33,054 nucleotides of DNA from Achromobacter sp. UMC71 (GTDB lineage: Bacteria > Pseudomonadota > Gammaproteobacteria > Burkholderiales > Burkholderiaceae_B). Within the stretch, counting starts at the first letter, position 1. Each line of letters begins with the position of its first letter. The position numbers and the translations under genes were made by a program. The DNA is taken from NCBI RefSeq assembly GCF_014170305.1, contig NZ_LZZT01000035.1, positions 1-33,054 of the forward strand, in the 5' to 3' direction. The notes beneath the pieces were generated by a model. It searched no databases. It was not told where the DNA came from and saw only the letters and a list, made by a program, of their open reading frames with translations. This document shows, piece by piece, positions 6,700 to 16,172 of this stretch.

Positions 6700-9399
6700 C
6701 TAGCCCAGCGGCACGACGGCGCCGCCCTGCTGGGCCGCGCCGCGCACGCGCGCTTCGCACAAGGGGCTGGCTTCGTTGAAAGCCAGGTTTGCCCGAGAGG
6801 TCTGCGGGCCAACCCAGCTGTGCGCGCCCGCCTTCAGTTCGACCTTGCCTGGTGCATGCAGCTGGATACCGCCGCCTTCCAGCCGCACGTAGGCGCCGCC
6901 GGCCGTGGCCAGCACGCGCTCCTTGGCCTGCACCAGCACGGCCGCGCTGGCCGAGGCAAAGGTCACGGCCTTCTCGGCCGTCAAGGTCATCTTGGCGCCC
7001 TGGCTGTGCAGGCGCAGCTTGCCGCCGGCCGCATGCAGCCGCAGCCCGCGGTCCTGCACGGCGCGGCTGCCACCAGCTTCCTGGCCCAGGGTGAACAGCA
7101 CCACGCCGGCCGCCACCCCCACCGCCAGATGGGCGCTGCTGACCCAGTTGACGTCCGGCGCCACCTGCGCCAGCGTGCCCCCGGCCACCACGAACGCGTT
7201 GCCGGGCGTGTATTGCCCGATGCCGCTGGGCGCACTGACCTGGATGTGCGGCTCGCTGTAGGCCGCCACCTTAACCGCGCCGCCCTGCGCGGCCGCATCA
7301 TCCTGGGTGGCCTCGACCACGTCGCGCACGTGCGTCAGGCCTTCATGCACCGGCAGCGCCTGCGGATCGCCATCCAGAATGGCTTTCTGCTTGATGGCGA
7401 CGTCGCCCAGTTCCTTGGCCGATTCCAGCGCCGCATCGATCTGCTTGGCGGCCTCGGCGCTGTCCAGCAGCGCACCGTCGGCGTTCTCGCGCAGGTCGGC
7501 GCTGATCAGCAGGCCCTGCCCTGCGCGCAGCGCCACGGCCTCCTTGGTCGACAGCTCGGCGCCATGGCCCAGGTCTTGCAGGCGTTCGTTGTCGCGCTGT
7601 TGCTTGACGTGCCCCAGGTTCAGGCGGGAATCGGCCTGCGTGGTCGACGCGGTCAGGCGCGACTGGCCGGGCGTGTCGTCCTGCACCAGCTGGTTGTAGC
7701 CGCCCGTGCCCGCCCCGCTGGTCGACAGCGCCTGGGTCTTGAAGCCGGACATCACCGCGTTGTGGGCATGGCCCTCGCTACCGCCCGCGAACCAGGCCGG
7801 TGCGTTGCCGGTGGCGTTGGCCCCACCCGCCTGCACCTGGTTGTGCGAGGCATCTTCGGCGCCCGCGCCGTTGTACAGCGCACCCACCACCACCGGTCGG
7901 TCGATGTCGCCATGCAGGAATTCCACCAGCACTTCCTGTCCGACGCGCGGCACGAAATGGCCGCCCCAATCGCCGCCGGCCACCGGCTCGGCCACGCGCA
8001 CCCAGGTACCCAGTTCATCCTTGGCCGGCGCGTTCTCCTCGCCAGACGGATGCGCCAGCCGGCTGCTCGACGCCTTGCCGCGCTGCCAGTGGAACTGCAC
8101 CTTGATGCGGTGGTCGCGATCGGTGTGCACCGGCGCCTCGGCCCCCACCACCAGCGCCGTCTGGGCGCCGAACACGGTGGGACGCGGATGTATGCGCACG
8201 CCGTGGCCGTCCCGCGTCGCGGGGCGGAACTCGGTATCGCTGCCGATGCAGGTAAAGGTATTGCGGTAGAAATCGGCCTCTTCGTCGTCGCCGCCACCCA
8301 AGGCCTCGCTCACCGCGCGGCCCAGGTCCGCGTCGAAGTTATTGCGCGCCTGGTGCGTGATTGCGATCACCACGAATGAGGACGCGCCGCCCTGCTGGTA
8401 GTGGCCGGTCAGCTCGAAACGCTGCCCTGGCGCCAGCGTGCGCACGGTGCCGGCGCCTTCCACGCTTTGCTGGCGCACGCGCAACGCGGCCAGCGCGTTG
8501 TGCGCCAGCCGCTCGCCCTGCGCGCTGTCTTCGTAGGCATATTGGCCCGGATAGTCATCGCTGGTCAGTTCCACCGCGTTGGCCAGCTTGCCGGCGTCGG
8601 CCTGTGCCGACACGGGCCGCGACTGGGCGCTGCGGTAGTCCCAGCTGGCCATGCGCACGGCATTGGTCTGCCAGCGCTGGCGCGGGCTCCAGCGCTGGAT
8701 GCTGTCTTCGGTTTCGGTCACGTCGGCGCGGGCAAAGCGCACGCTAGCCTGCGGGCCGGGCTTGAAGGCGCCGTTGTGGTCGGCAATGACCAGGGTGTGG
8801 CCGTCGTCCGCATGCTCGACCCAATAGAACAGCCCTTCTTCGGCCAGCAGGCGTTCCACGAAGGCGTAGTCGGTTTCGCGGTACTGGATGGTCAGGCTGC
8901 GCTTGGCGTAGGTGGCGCGGTCCCGCACGTCCCAGCGCCACTGCGGCGCCAGCGTGCCCTGGCCCTTGTAGTCGCCGAAAATGCTTTCGACGATATCGAT
9001 CACCGTCTTGTCCTGGTAGGCAAAGCTGTCGCGCCGCGCACGCAGGAAGGCCAGCCACGGCTCAACGGTCAGGCCGTAACGTGCCAGGCCGCCATTGGCG
9101 CCCAGGAAACGCGCCCCCGTGGCATGGCCGTGCCACAGGCGCGGCTGCTCGCGGTCCAGCGCCGTCTGCAGGCGCAGCGTGACCGGCTGGCCCAGCAAGG
9201 CCTTCAACGGAATATGCGCGTCGTCCGACAGCGCGGTGATTTCCAGCCGGCAGGCGCCACCGCTCAGCTGTTCGGTGGCCGACAAGGTTTCGGCCACCAG
9301 GCGGTTCTCGCCCAGCGGCGTGCGCAGGTCCAGCAGGCGGTTGGCCTGCGCGATACCGGCGGTCGACAGGCGGGAAAGTCCGGAAGCATCCTGGGGCAT
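6700..9399 (-). CDS. tssI: VgrG spike protein with DUF2345 domain
   Basis: An 899-residue VgrG. The first ~540 residues are the gp27/gp5-like spike, with RRDSFAYQDKTVIDIVESIF, the QYRETDYAFVERLLAEEGLF motif, and the OB-fold signature HGDIDRPVVVGALYNG. A helical spacer follows, then a DUF2345 beta-helix (about 680-850), then a short tail ending shortly after SPLCEARVRG with no enzymatic domain. VgrG caps the Hcp tube; here its cargo is probably non-covalent, delivered by the DUF4123 protein encoded next. The ATG at 9399 has a GGAG site 7 bases upstream. It starts 13 bases after the clpV stop, inside the main operon. Confidence 0.95.
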   Translation of the reverse strand: MPQDASGLSRLSTAGIAQANRLLDLRTPLGENRLVAETLSATEQLSGGACRLEITALSDDAHIPLKALLGQPVTLRLQTALDREQPRLWHGHATGARFLGANGGLARYGLTVEPWLAFLRARRDSFAYQDKTVIDIVESIFGDYKGQGTLAPQWRWDVRDRATYAKRSLTIQYRETDYAFVERLLAEEGLFYWVEHADDGHTLVIADHNGAFKPGPQASVRFARADVTETEDSIQRWSPRQRWQTNAVRMASWDYRSAQSRPVSAQADAGKLANAVELTSDDYPGQYAYEDSAQGERLAHNALAALRVRQQSVEGAGTVRTLAPGQRFELTGHYQQGGASSFVVIAITHQARNNFDADLGRAVSEALGGGDDEEADFYRNTFTCIGSDTEFRPATRDGHGVRIHPRPTVFGAQTALVVGAEAPVHTDRDHRIKVQFHWQRGKASSSRLAHPSGEENAPAKDELGTWVRVAEPVAGGDWGGHFVPRVGQEVLVEFLHGDIDRPVVVGALYNGAGAEDASHNQVQAGGANATGNAPAWFAGGSEGHAHNAVMSGFKTQALSTSGAGTGGYNQLVQDDTPGQSRLTASTTQADSRLNLGHVKQQRDNERLQDLGHGAELSTKEAVALRAGQGLLISADLRENADGALLDSAEAAKQIDAALESAKELGDVAIKQKAILDGDPQALPVHEGLTHVRDVVEATQDDAAAQGGAVKVAAYSEPHIQVSAPSGIGQYTPGNAFVVAGGTLAQVAPDVNWVSSAHLAVGVAAGVVLFTLGQEAGGSRAVQDRGLRLHAAGGKLRLHSQGAKMTLTAEKAVTFASASAAVLVQAKERVLATAGGAYVRLEGGGIQLHAPGKVELKAGAHSWVGPQTSRANLAFNEASPLCEARVRGAAQQGGAVVPLG

Positions 9400-9412
9400 G
9401 ATCGGCTCCGGC

Positions 9413-12097
9413 TCAGGTCAGGCGGTAACGGAAGTCGCCGTTCTTGCCGGCGGTCACCCGGATGCGCGCGATCGCTTCGCCCTGCGCCATGCGGCCCAGC
9501 ACCTGTTCGGCGATCTGCGGCAACAGCGTGCCGTTCAAGATGTGGTCGACGTTGCGCGCCCCAGTGTCCACTTCGGTGCAGCGCGCCAGCACGGCCTCGA
9601 CCAGTGCCTCGTCCCAGTCGAACACCGCGCGGTGGTTGGCCTGCACGCGTTCGGCAATGCGGCCCAGCTTCAGGCCGATGATGCGCGCCAGCGCGTCGTC
9701 ATCCACCGGGTAGTAGGCGATGGTCTTCATACGGCCCAGGAAAGCGGGCTTGAAGGCCTTGTACAGCTGCGGCGCCAGCAGTTCCTGCAAGGCCTCGGGG
9801 TCCGGACGCTCGTCCGCGGCCTTGTTCAGGCAGGCCTGCATAATGGCCGACGAACCGACGTTGGACGTCAGGATGATGAGCGTATTACGAAAATCGATCT
9901 CGCGCCCTTCGGCATCGTCCATCACGCCCTTGTCGAAGACCTGGAAGAAAAGCTCCAGCACGTCGGGATGCGCCTTTTCGATTTCGTCCAGCAACACCAC
10001 GCTGTACGGTTGGCGCCGCACGGCCTCGGTCAGCACGCCGCCTTCGCCATAGCCCACATAGCCGGGCGGCGACCCTTTCAGGCCCGACACGCTGTGGGCC
10101 TCCTGGTATTCGCTCATGTTGATCGTGACCAGCTTGCGCTCGCCGCCATACAGGATGTCGGCCACCGCCAGCGCGGTCTCGGTCTTGCCCACGCCAGACG
10201 GGCCGACGAACAGGAACACGCCCTTGGGCTTGTTCGGGTCTTCCAGCCCGGCGCGCGCGGTGCGCACGCGTTGGGCAATGGCATGCAGCGCATGGTCCTG
10301 GCCGATCACGCGTTCGGCCAGCAGCGGCTGCAATTCCAGCACCGTACGGATTTCGTCATTGACCATGCGGCCCAGCGGAATGCCCGTCCAGGCAGAGACG
10401 ATCTCGGCAATCACCTGCGCATCCACATAGGCCGGCACCAACGGCGCTTCGCCCTGCAAGGCGCGCAACTGCTGCTGCAATTCGGCCAGTTGCGCCTGGG
10501 CCGGCGTGGGTTCCGCGGCCTTGCTGCCGCGGCGCTTGCCGGCGGTCTCGGACTCGGGTTCCTGGCCCGCGGCCTCCAGTTCTTCACGCAATGCATGAAT
10601 CTGACGCACCAGCTCGCTTTCCTGGGCCAGGCGCGCCTCGGCAGCCGTCAGTTCCTGGCGCGTGGCGTCCATTTCCTCGTCCAGCTCGCGCAGGCGGGCC
10701 GATTGCGCGGCGCCGGCGGCGGCCTCGCGGCGCAGCGCGGCGCGCTCGGTCTCCTGGCGGGCCAGGCGATGGCGCGCGTCGTCGATCAGGGCAGGCGTGG
10801 CGCTGCGGCCCAGCGCCACGCGGGCGCAGGCCGTATCCAGCACGCCTACCGCCTTGTCGGGCAGCTGCCGTCCGCTGATATACCGGTGCGACAGCCGGGC
10901 CGCGGCCACGATGGCCTCGTCCAGGATGCGCACGCCGAAATGTTGTTCCATCAGCGGCGCCATGCCGCGCAGCATGCTGGCGGCCAGGGTTTCGCTGGGC
11001 TCTTCCACTTTCACGACCTGAAAGCGCCGCGCCAGGGCCGCGTCTTTCTCGAAGTACTTCTTGTACTCGCTCCACGTCGTGGCCGCGATGGTGCGCAGTT
11101 CACCGCGCGCCAGCGCCGGCTTGAGCAGGTTGGCCGCATCGTTCTGCCCCGCCTGCCCGCCCGCGCCGATCATGGTGTGGGCTTCGTCGATGAACAGGAT
11201 GATGGGCGTGGGGCTTTGCTTGACCTCGTCGATCACGCTCTTTAACCGGTTCTCGAACTCGCCCTTGACGCTGGCGCCGGCCTGCAGCAAGCCCATGTCC
11301 AGCGTGCGCAGCGCCACGCCGGCCAGGGCCGGGGGCACGTCGCCGGCCACGATGCGCAGCGCCAGGCCTTCAACCACCGCGGTCTTGCCCACACCGGCCT
11401 CGCCGGTCAGGATGGGGTTGTTCTGGCGGCGCCGTGTGAGGATGTCGATCATCTGGCGAATTTCGGCATCGCGGCCGATCACCGGATCGATCTTGCCTTC
11501 GCGGGCGCGCTCGGTCAGGTTGGTGGTGTACTGGTCCAGCGCGGGCGTCTTGGACAGGCCCGCCGCGGGCGCGGCGTCGTCACCTTGCGCGGCGCCGTCG
11601 CCCAGCGCCACCGATTGCCCCGCCTCTTCCGAACCCGCCGTCAACGCGGCGAAATCGTGCTTCAGTTCTTCCAGCCGGAACGATTCGAACAGGCGCGACC
11701 CGCGCCGCGCCAGCGCGGCCAGATCCGGCTCGGTCAACAGTGCCAGCAACAGATGCCCCGAGCGGATGCGGGTGGTCTGCGTATCCAGCGACGCGATCAG
11801 CCAGGCGTGTTCGAACAGCCGCGGCAAGTGCGGCGAAAACACCGGCGTACGGGTGTTGCCGTTCTTGAAGCCGCGGATCTCGGCGTTCAGGTCGGCTTCC
11901 AGCACGGCCGCCTCGATGCCGCTGCGGCGCGCCACCAGGCTGAAGTCGCTGGCCGGCTTTTCCAAGAGCGCCAGGAACAGATGTTCCAGGTCCACCTCGT
12001 AGTGGCCTTGCGCCATGCACAGGCTGGCGGCACGCTCGGCAGCCTGGCGGCAAGTCTGGTTCAGTTTCCCGATCAGGGTTTTCAGGGGAGTGGCCAT
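9413..12097 (-). CDS. tssH: ClpV (TssH) sheath-recycling AAA+ ATPase
   Basis: An 894-residue Clp/Hsp100 ATPase of the ClpV type. It disassembles contracted TssB/TssC sheaths in the cytosol. The N domain spans residues 1-160. The first AAA+ module has Walker A GEAGVGKT (232-239) and Walker B LFIDEAHT (301-308). A coiled-coil middle domain lies at about 430-550, including an Ala/Glu-rich insertion. The second AAA+ module has Walker A GPSGVGKT (632-639) and Walker B VVLLDE (700-705) with the GSPPGYVGYGEGG pore loop. All catalytic motifs are intact. The start MATPLKTLIGKL at 12097 matches the family. A longer frame to 12211 runs into tssG and gives non-family sequence. Confidence 0.97.
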   Translation of the reverse strand: MATPLKTLIGKLNQTCRQAAERAASLCMAQGHYEVDLEHLFLALLEKPASDFSLVARRSGIEAAVLEADLNAEIRGFKNGNTRTPVFSPHLPRLFEHAWLIASLDTQTTRIRSGHLLLALLTEPDLAALARRGSRLFESFRLEELKHDFAALTAGSEEAGQSVALGDGAAQGDDAAPAAGLSKTPALDQYTTNLTERAREGKIDPVIGRDAEIRQMIDILTRRRQNNPILTGEAGVGKTAVVEGLALRIVAGDVPPALAGVALRTLDMGLLQAGASVKGEFENRLKSVIDEVKQSPTPIILFIDEAHTMIGAGGQAGQNDAANLLKPALARGELRTIAATTWSEYKKYFEKDAALARRFQVVKVEEPSETLAASMLRGMAPLMEQHFGVRILDEAIVAAARLSHRYISGRQLPDKAVGVLDTACARVALGRSATPALIDDARHRLARQETERAALRREAAAGAAQSARLRELDEEMDATRQELTAAEARLAQESELVRQIHALREELEAAGQEPESETAGKRRGSKAAEPTPAQAQLAELQQQLRALQGEAPLVPAYVDAQVIAEIVSAWTGIPLGRMVNDEIRTVLELQPLLAERVIGQDHALHAIAQRVRTARAGLEDPNKPKGVFLFVGPSGVGKTETALAVADILYGGERKLVTINMSEYQEAHSVSGLKGSPPGYVGYGEGGVLTEAVRRQPYSVVLLDEIEKAHPDVLELFFQVFDKGVMDDAEGREIDFRNTLIILTSNVGSSAIMQACLNKAADERPDPEALQELLAPQLYKAFKPAFLGRMKTIAYYPVDDDALARIIGLKLGRIAERVQANHRAVFDWDEALVEAVLARCTEVDTGARNVDHILNGTLLPQIAEQVLGRMAQGEAIARIRVTAGKNGDFRYRLT

Positions 12098-12116
12098 GTT
12101 CTGGGTTGTCTTGTTC

Positions 12117-13208
12117 TTAGTGGATGGTGTGCAGTTCGTAGCTGGCGTCGTCGCGGTCCGACGCCGACGGTTCGGTGCAAAGAAAGGAATTCCAGCCCAG
12201 GCGCGCGCCACCGCTGTCGGCGCCGCCGCCCAGCGCGCTGCCGGCGACGTCCTCTTTGGCCATCACCAGGCGCACCTCGTATTCGAAGCTCAGGCCGCCG
12301 AACATTGTCAGCAGCTTCTCCAGCGCCTGCGCGCGGGCACCGCCGGGCAGGAAATCGGCGAACGCCGACTTGGACAACGGGCCGATCCACAGCCGGATGC
12401 GCAGATCGCGCTGCCAGATGCGATCGCCCGCCATCGCGGACACGCCCAGCACCGCGCCGGGCCGGCCCAGCTGCGTGCGGTTTTCGGGCGGCACGTGATA
12501 CCAGCGGCCGACGAACTGCTCGACGCGCAGGGCCACCTGGAAGTAATCGGCCAGCACCCGCTGCAGATACGCGGCCGACACCGGCCGCTGGCGCGCCGCC
12601 GCGGCGTAGTGCGCCAGGGACTCGTCAAACACCTTGCCTTCGCCGGCATGCAGCCGGTCACGCAGCGCCGGGTGGCCCACGCCGCCCAGCGCCAGCAGCA
12701 GCGGCAGGTAGTGATGGTCCTGCTCGGTCTCGTGCCGCAGCGGCATGCGGTACTTCTTCCAGGCCGCGTAGAACAAGGCCGCGGCCCGGTTCGAGAAGAT
12801 GTCGAAGAAGGCGCGCGCGCCCCGGTCGCGGGTCGCGCTTTCGCGGTGGCTCAGGATTTCGGAATAGTGCAGCGGCAAGGCCCCCTGCCCGCCCAGCAAG
12901 CCAAAGAACGCCGGTTCGATCTCGACCCGGCCCAGCGTACCGGCGGCCAGCGCCGCCAGGCGCGACTCGGCGTCGTTCAGGGCCTGGCCATCCTTGTCAT
13001 AGGCCGTCAGCCCCGCGATCTCGCTGGCCGGAAAGCCCAGCGACGACGAATTGACGAAGCGCAGGTGCGCCGGCACGGCGTTCTTGGCGCGCGTGCCTTC
13101 CTGGCGCGCGAACCACAGTTCCAGCACCCGCACGGCCTGGAAGAACTTGAAGCGCTGCGGCTCGGCCAGCAGCGATTCGATTACGCTAGGATCGCGTCGC
13201 CGTTGCAT
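12117..13208 (-). CDS. tssG: TssG baseplate subunit
   Basis: A 363-residue TssG (ImpH/VasB) protein. The N terminus IESLLAEPQRFKFFQAVRVLELW is diagnostic, and the FGLLGGQGALPLHYSEIL and YPL-type motifs follow. With TssF, TssE and TssK it builds the wedge of the T6SS baseplate. The ATG at 13208 is used here. A GTG at 13217, three codons upstream and 10 bases after a GGAAG, is an equally defensible start. The gene overlaps the 3' end of tssF by 28 bases (37 with the GTG), suggesting translational coupling. The stop is 19 bases before the clpV start. Confidence 0.95.
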   Translation of the reverse strand: MQRRRDPSVIESLLAEPQRFKFFQAVRVLELWFARQEGTRAKNAVPAHLRFVNSSSLGFPASEIAGLTAYDKDGQALNDAESRLAALAAGTLGRVEIEPAFFGLLGGQGALPLHYSEILSHRESATRDRGARAFFDIFSNRAAALFYAAWKKYRMPLRHETEQDHHYLPLLLALGGVGHPALRDRLHAGEGKVFDESLAHYAAAARQRPVSAAYLQRVLADYFQVALRVEQFVGRWYHVPPENRTQLGRPGAVLGVSAMAGDRIWQRDLRIRLWIGPLSKSAFADFLPGGARAQALEKLLTMFGGLSFEYEVRLVMAKEDVAGSALGGGADSGGARLGWNSFLCTEPSASDRDDASYELHTIH

Positions 13209-15019
13209 GGGGGGCACCGTAGGATTTCTTCCGCGCCGCGGCGCGACAGCACCACCAACTGCACGAAGCTGTTGGCGTGCACATAAAGGCCAAAGAAGCG
13301 GTTGATCACCGCCACGAAGGCATGCAGGCTGGTGCCCACGAAATTATCTTCGTTGATCGTCAGGCGGATCTCGATGCCCCGCACGAAGGTCGCGAACGGC
13401 TCGCCCGGCATCCAGTGGGTGGCGGGCTTGTAGTCCAGCCCCACCAGCCCTTCGATCTGGCGCGCCGCCACCGCCGCGTGCGACAGGTCATACAGGCGCA
13501 GCGTTTCCTTCAGCGCCGGCAAGCCGCTATGCACCAGCGACAGATGATTCAACGCCAGGTGCGATATCAACCGCCAGTGCGCCGCGCGGCCCTGCTGGAA
13601 GCGGTGTGTGTGGGTGGGGCGGCGCAGCATGCGGATCTCGCGCGCCACCGAGCCGCCTTCCAGGAACAGGTCGCCGCCCGGCTGGCCCACCGCCAGGTGC
13701 GACGGCAGGTCGCGGTTGGTGCAGGTCAGTTCCAGGCTCAGCGTCTCGGTCTGCGGCAGCGCCGGATTGAAGTCGATGTCCACGATGGACATCTCCATCT
13801 CGTAGCCCGGGCTGCGTTCGGCCACCATCGGGTCGCGCCGGGCCGTCCAGTAATGGCTGGCGCCTTCGGGCGTTTCGCCGTGGTGCAACGAATAGAACGG
13901 CCGGAATTCCACCACCGAATCGCCCTGCGCGTTCTGCCGCACCAGGCGCACGCGGTCGATGGAATAGACCTCGTAGCCGTAGGCCCGGCGGGCGTCGGCC
14001 ACCACCGGATACGAGGCGGCGGCATGCGTCACGCGAATCGGGTCGGCGCGCTGGTCGAACAGATTGATCACCGGCGTGCAGCCCAGCCGGAAGTTGTCGG
14101 CCGACGCCGATTCCAGCAACCGCGCGGTATTCGAATCAGCGCGCAGCCCCTTGACCGGCAGGTGCAGCGTGAATTCGCGCACCGGCCCCACCGCGCGCCG
14201 CAGCGCCGCCAGGTCGATGTCGACGAAATTGAACTTCTCGGAAAAGACGAAATACTCGGCCAGCAGCCGGTAGGCTGGATGCGAGCTGGCCGGGAAATCG
14301 ATCAGCGCATCTTCCTCGGCCAGGCCCACCTGCGCCAGCGGCACCTCGGGCAGGCGGTTCCAGCGGCCGGGCTGCGTCTCGATATAGGCGGCTGCGGTGC
14401 GCAGAAACAGGCAATCGCGCAGCGCCGCTACGAACGACGGTTCGCCATGCAGGTAGACGCGCAGCCGGTCCACGGCCAGCGTCGCGAAGCTCTGGGTTTC
14501 GGCCAGGCAGGCCAGCGTCAGCGACAGACGGCCGGTCACGCCGGGCGGCAGCTGCGTGGACGACGGCGCGTTGGCGGTGGACGCAAACGCGGCGCGGCGT
14601 ATCGCCACCGGCGCTAGCGTCACGTCATAGGCCGTGCGGAAACGGCAGGCCACGCCGCGTACGGCATGGGACTTCAATTCGGTGCCGCGCGCCAGGCGCA
14701 CGGGCGCGGTCAGCTGGGCCGCCACGCCGCCCATGTCGAACTGCGCGATCGAACACGACGGAAACGGCCGCAGATAGTGCGGGTACATCACCTCGAACAG
14801 CGCTTCGGTGAATTCCGGATAGTCGTCGTCGAGCTTCTTGTTGATGCGCGCGCCCAGCAGCGCGAACGATTCGATCATCCGCTCGACGTGCGGGTCCTCG
14901 CAGGTTTCCCCCGACAGCCCCAGGCGCGCCGCGATCTTCGGATAGCGCTGGGCGAAATCGCGCGACGAGCCGCGCAGGAACCCCAGCTCGCGTTCGTAAT
15001 ACGGCAGCAGTTCTTCCAT
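13181..15019 (-). CDS. tssF: TssF baseplate subunit
   Basis: A 612-residue TssF (ImpG/VasA) protein. The N terminus MEELLPYYERELGFLRGSS and the motif RMIESFALLGARINKKLDDD are classic, as is EALFEVMYPHYLRPFPSCSI. The C terminus LSRRGAEEILRCPPCNGDA matches the family end, which usually reads RCPPRxGxR; it runs only a few residues further. TssF pairs with TssG in the baseplate wedge. The ATG at 15019 is preceded by GGAAGGGAAAG, a strong ribosome site. The product is cytosolic, assembled on the inner face of the membrane complex. Confidence 0.96.
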   Translation of the reverse strand: MEELLPYYERELGFLRGSSRDFAQRYPKIAARLGLSGETCEDPHVERMIESFALLGARINKKLDDDYPEFTEALFEVMYPHYLRPFPSCSIAQFDMGGVAAQLTAPVRLARGTELKSHAVRGVACRFRTAYDVTLAPVAIRRAAFASTANAPSSTQLPPGVTGRLSLTLACLAETQSFATLAVDRLRVYLHGEPSFVAALRDCLFLRTAAAYIETQPGRWNRLPEVPLAQVGLAEEDALIDFPASSHPAYRLLAEYFVFSEKFNFVDIDLAALRRAVGPVREFTLHLPVKGLRADSNTARLLESASADNFRLGCTPVINLFDQRADPIRVTHAAASYPVVADARRAYGYEVYSIDRVRLVRQNAQGDSVVEFRPFYSLHHGETPEGASHYWTARRDPMVAERSPGYEMEMSIVDIDFNPALPQTETLSLELTCTNRDLPSHLAVGQPGGDLFLEGGSVAREIRMLRRPTHTHRFQQGRAAHWRLISHLALNHLSLVHSGLPALKETLRLYDLSHAAVAARQIEGLVGLDYKPATHWMPGEPFATFVRGIEIRLTINEDNFVGTSLHAFVAVINRFFGLYVHANSFVQLVVLSRRGAEEILRCPPCNGDAILA

Positions 15020-15072
15020 CTTTCCCTTCCTCGCCGACGGTTGGCCGCCGGCGCCCGCGTGCGTTTATGTTG

Positions 15073-15558
15073 TCAGGCGGCCGCCGCGGCCTTGGCCCAG
15101 CCCTTGCTGACCGAATACTGCAGCGTCGACGGCTGCAAGGTCGCGTCGAACGTCACCGGCTCGTGGGCCGGGCCCACATCCAGCATCGCCGTGATCGCGA
15201 AATACAGCACCGAGGTGGCGCGGCTGTCGACCTGCAAGACCACCCGCACGTGCGTCAGACGCGGCTCGTGGCGGGCAATGGCCTGCTCCAGCGACCGGCA
15301 GATGAACTCCCGGTCGTAATGGCTGGCCAGGCTCAGCCCCGAAAAGTCCGACAGTCCATAGGTCAGGATGGACCGTTGGCAATTCGGGTAGCGCTTGAGC
15401 GACGCCTCGGTGAAGACCATGCGGGTATTGAGCAGGGCCTCGATGTCGCGCGCGACGGTTTCCTTGATTTCCTCGACCGACAGACGCCGTAACGCGTGTG
15501 GCGTCTGGCCGTCCCCGTCAAACAGCTTGTCGAACAGACTGGGTTCGAAACCCTTCAT
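15073..15558 (-). CDS. tssE: TssE (gp25-like) baseplate subunit
   Basis: A 161-residue GPW/gp25-family protein. SLFDKLFDGD at the start, ETVARDIEALLNTR, and the central YPNCQRSILTYGLSDFSGLS motif identify it as TssE, the homologue of phage T4 baseplate protein gp25 that initiates sheath assembly. The ATG at 15558 is favoured over a GTG one codon upstream: AGAGAGG lies 6 bases before the ATG. It is the first gene after the hairpin that follows hcp, so its expression probably depends on read-through. Confidence 0.94.
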   Translation of the reverse strand: MKGFEPSLFDKLFDGDGQTPHALRRLSVEEIKETVARDIEALLNTRMVFTEASLKRYPNCQRSILTYGLSDFSGLSLASHYDREFICRSLEQAIARHEPRLTHVRVVLQVDSRATSVLYFAITAMLDVGPAHEPVTFDATLQPSTLQYSVSKGWAKAAAAA

Positions 15559-15574
15559 CACGGACCTCTCTCAG

Positions 15575-15609
15575 AAAAAGCCGCGGCCCGGGGACGAGCC
15601 GCGGCCTTC
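15575..15609 (-). terminator. Intrinsic terminator-like hairpin between hcp and tssE
   Basis: On the minus strand the 8-base arm GCCGCGGC (15605-15598) pairs with an identical self-complementary arm (15587-15580) across a 10-base loop. The stem extends by G-U/A-U pairs into a TTTTT run (15579-15575). A GC-rich stem followed by U residues is the classic intrinsic terminator form. It lies 20 bases after the hcp stop and upstream of the tssE start, inside a co-directional operon. It would attenuate the downstream genes relative to hcp and stabilise the hcp mRNA 3' end. Confidence 0.75.
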
Positions 15610-15628
15610 GCTTTGCCGCGCGGCCGGG

Positions 15629-16132
15629 TCAGACCGAGTACGTCTTGTCGTTCTTGGTCAGGCTCCAGGCGCCCTGGGCATTGCCGCCCTGGTTGCCGCC
15701 GACCTTCTGCTGGGTGTACTTCCACTGGACAGCGGCGTACTTCAGCGAGAACGACTCGTGCGGCAGGCCTTCGCTGACCACTTCCGGGGCCACGCGCGAG
15801 ATGATCACGTACTTGAGCTTGATTTCCAGGTACTTGACGCGATTGCCTTCACCGTCGGCCCGCAGGAAATCGATGGTCACTTCGTCAAAGGTGGTGCCGC
15901 CCGAGGCGTGCTGATAGAGCAACGGGCTGACCACGTCCAAATCTTTCGTGAAGACCATTTCGCCGTGCTCGGTGCGCTCGGCGGTATGGCCGCCCGAGGT
16001 CGAGGCGGTGGCCGAACGCGGCTGGATGATCTCGTGGCGCCAGGAGCCGACTTCGATCCAGTCCGGATGGTCCTTGTCCTGGGACTCGCCCTTGAGCGCA
16101 GGATTACCGAATTTGACGTAGATGTCCTTCAT
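15629..16132 (-). CDS. tssD: Hcp (TssD) tube protein
   Basis: A 167-residue Hcp1-family protein, the usual length. The start MKDIYVKFGNPALKGES, the HGEMVFTKDLDVVSPLL block and the VEIKLKYVIIS-like strand (YLEIKLKYVIISRVAPE) are characteristic. Hexamers stack into the inner tube that is propelled into target cells, and Hcp also acts as a chaperone or receptor for small effectors. The ATG at 16132 has GGAGAG 7 bases upstream. Its position between tssC and tssE is the standard order in this operon type. A terminator-like hairpin directly follows it. Confidence 0.97.
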   Translation of the reverse strand: MKDIYVKFGNPALKGESQDKDHPDWIEVGSWRHEIIQPRSATASTSGGHTAERTEHGEMVFTKDLDVVSPLLYQHASGGTTFDEVTIDFLRADGEGNRVKYLEIKLKYVIISRVAPEVVSEGLPHESFSLKYAAVQWKYTQQKVGGNQGGNAQGAWSLTKNDKTYSV

Positions 16133-16172
16133 TAAAGTTCTCTCCAGTTAAAAACCGCGTAGCAGACGAGCA

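Noticed and set aside
9095..11245. 716-codon plus-strand open frame opposite clpV and vgrG
   Set aside because: Crosses two well-identified genes antisense and gives a compositionally biased product, so it is an artefact of GC-rich codon use.
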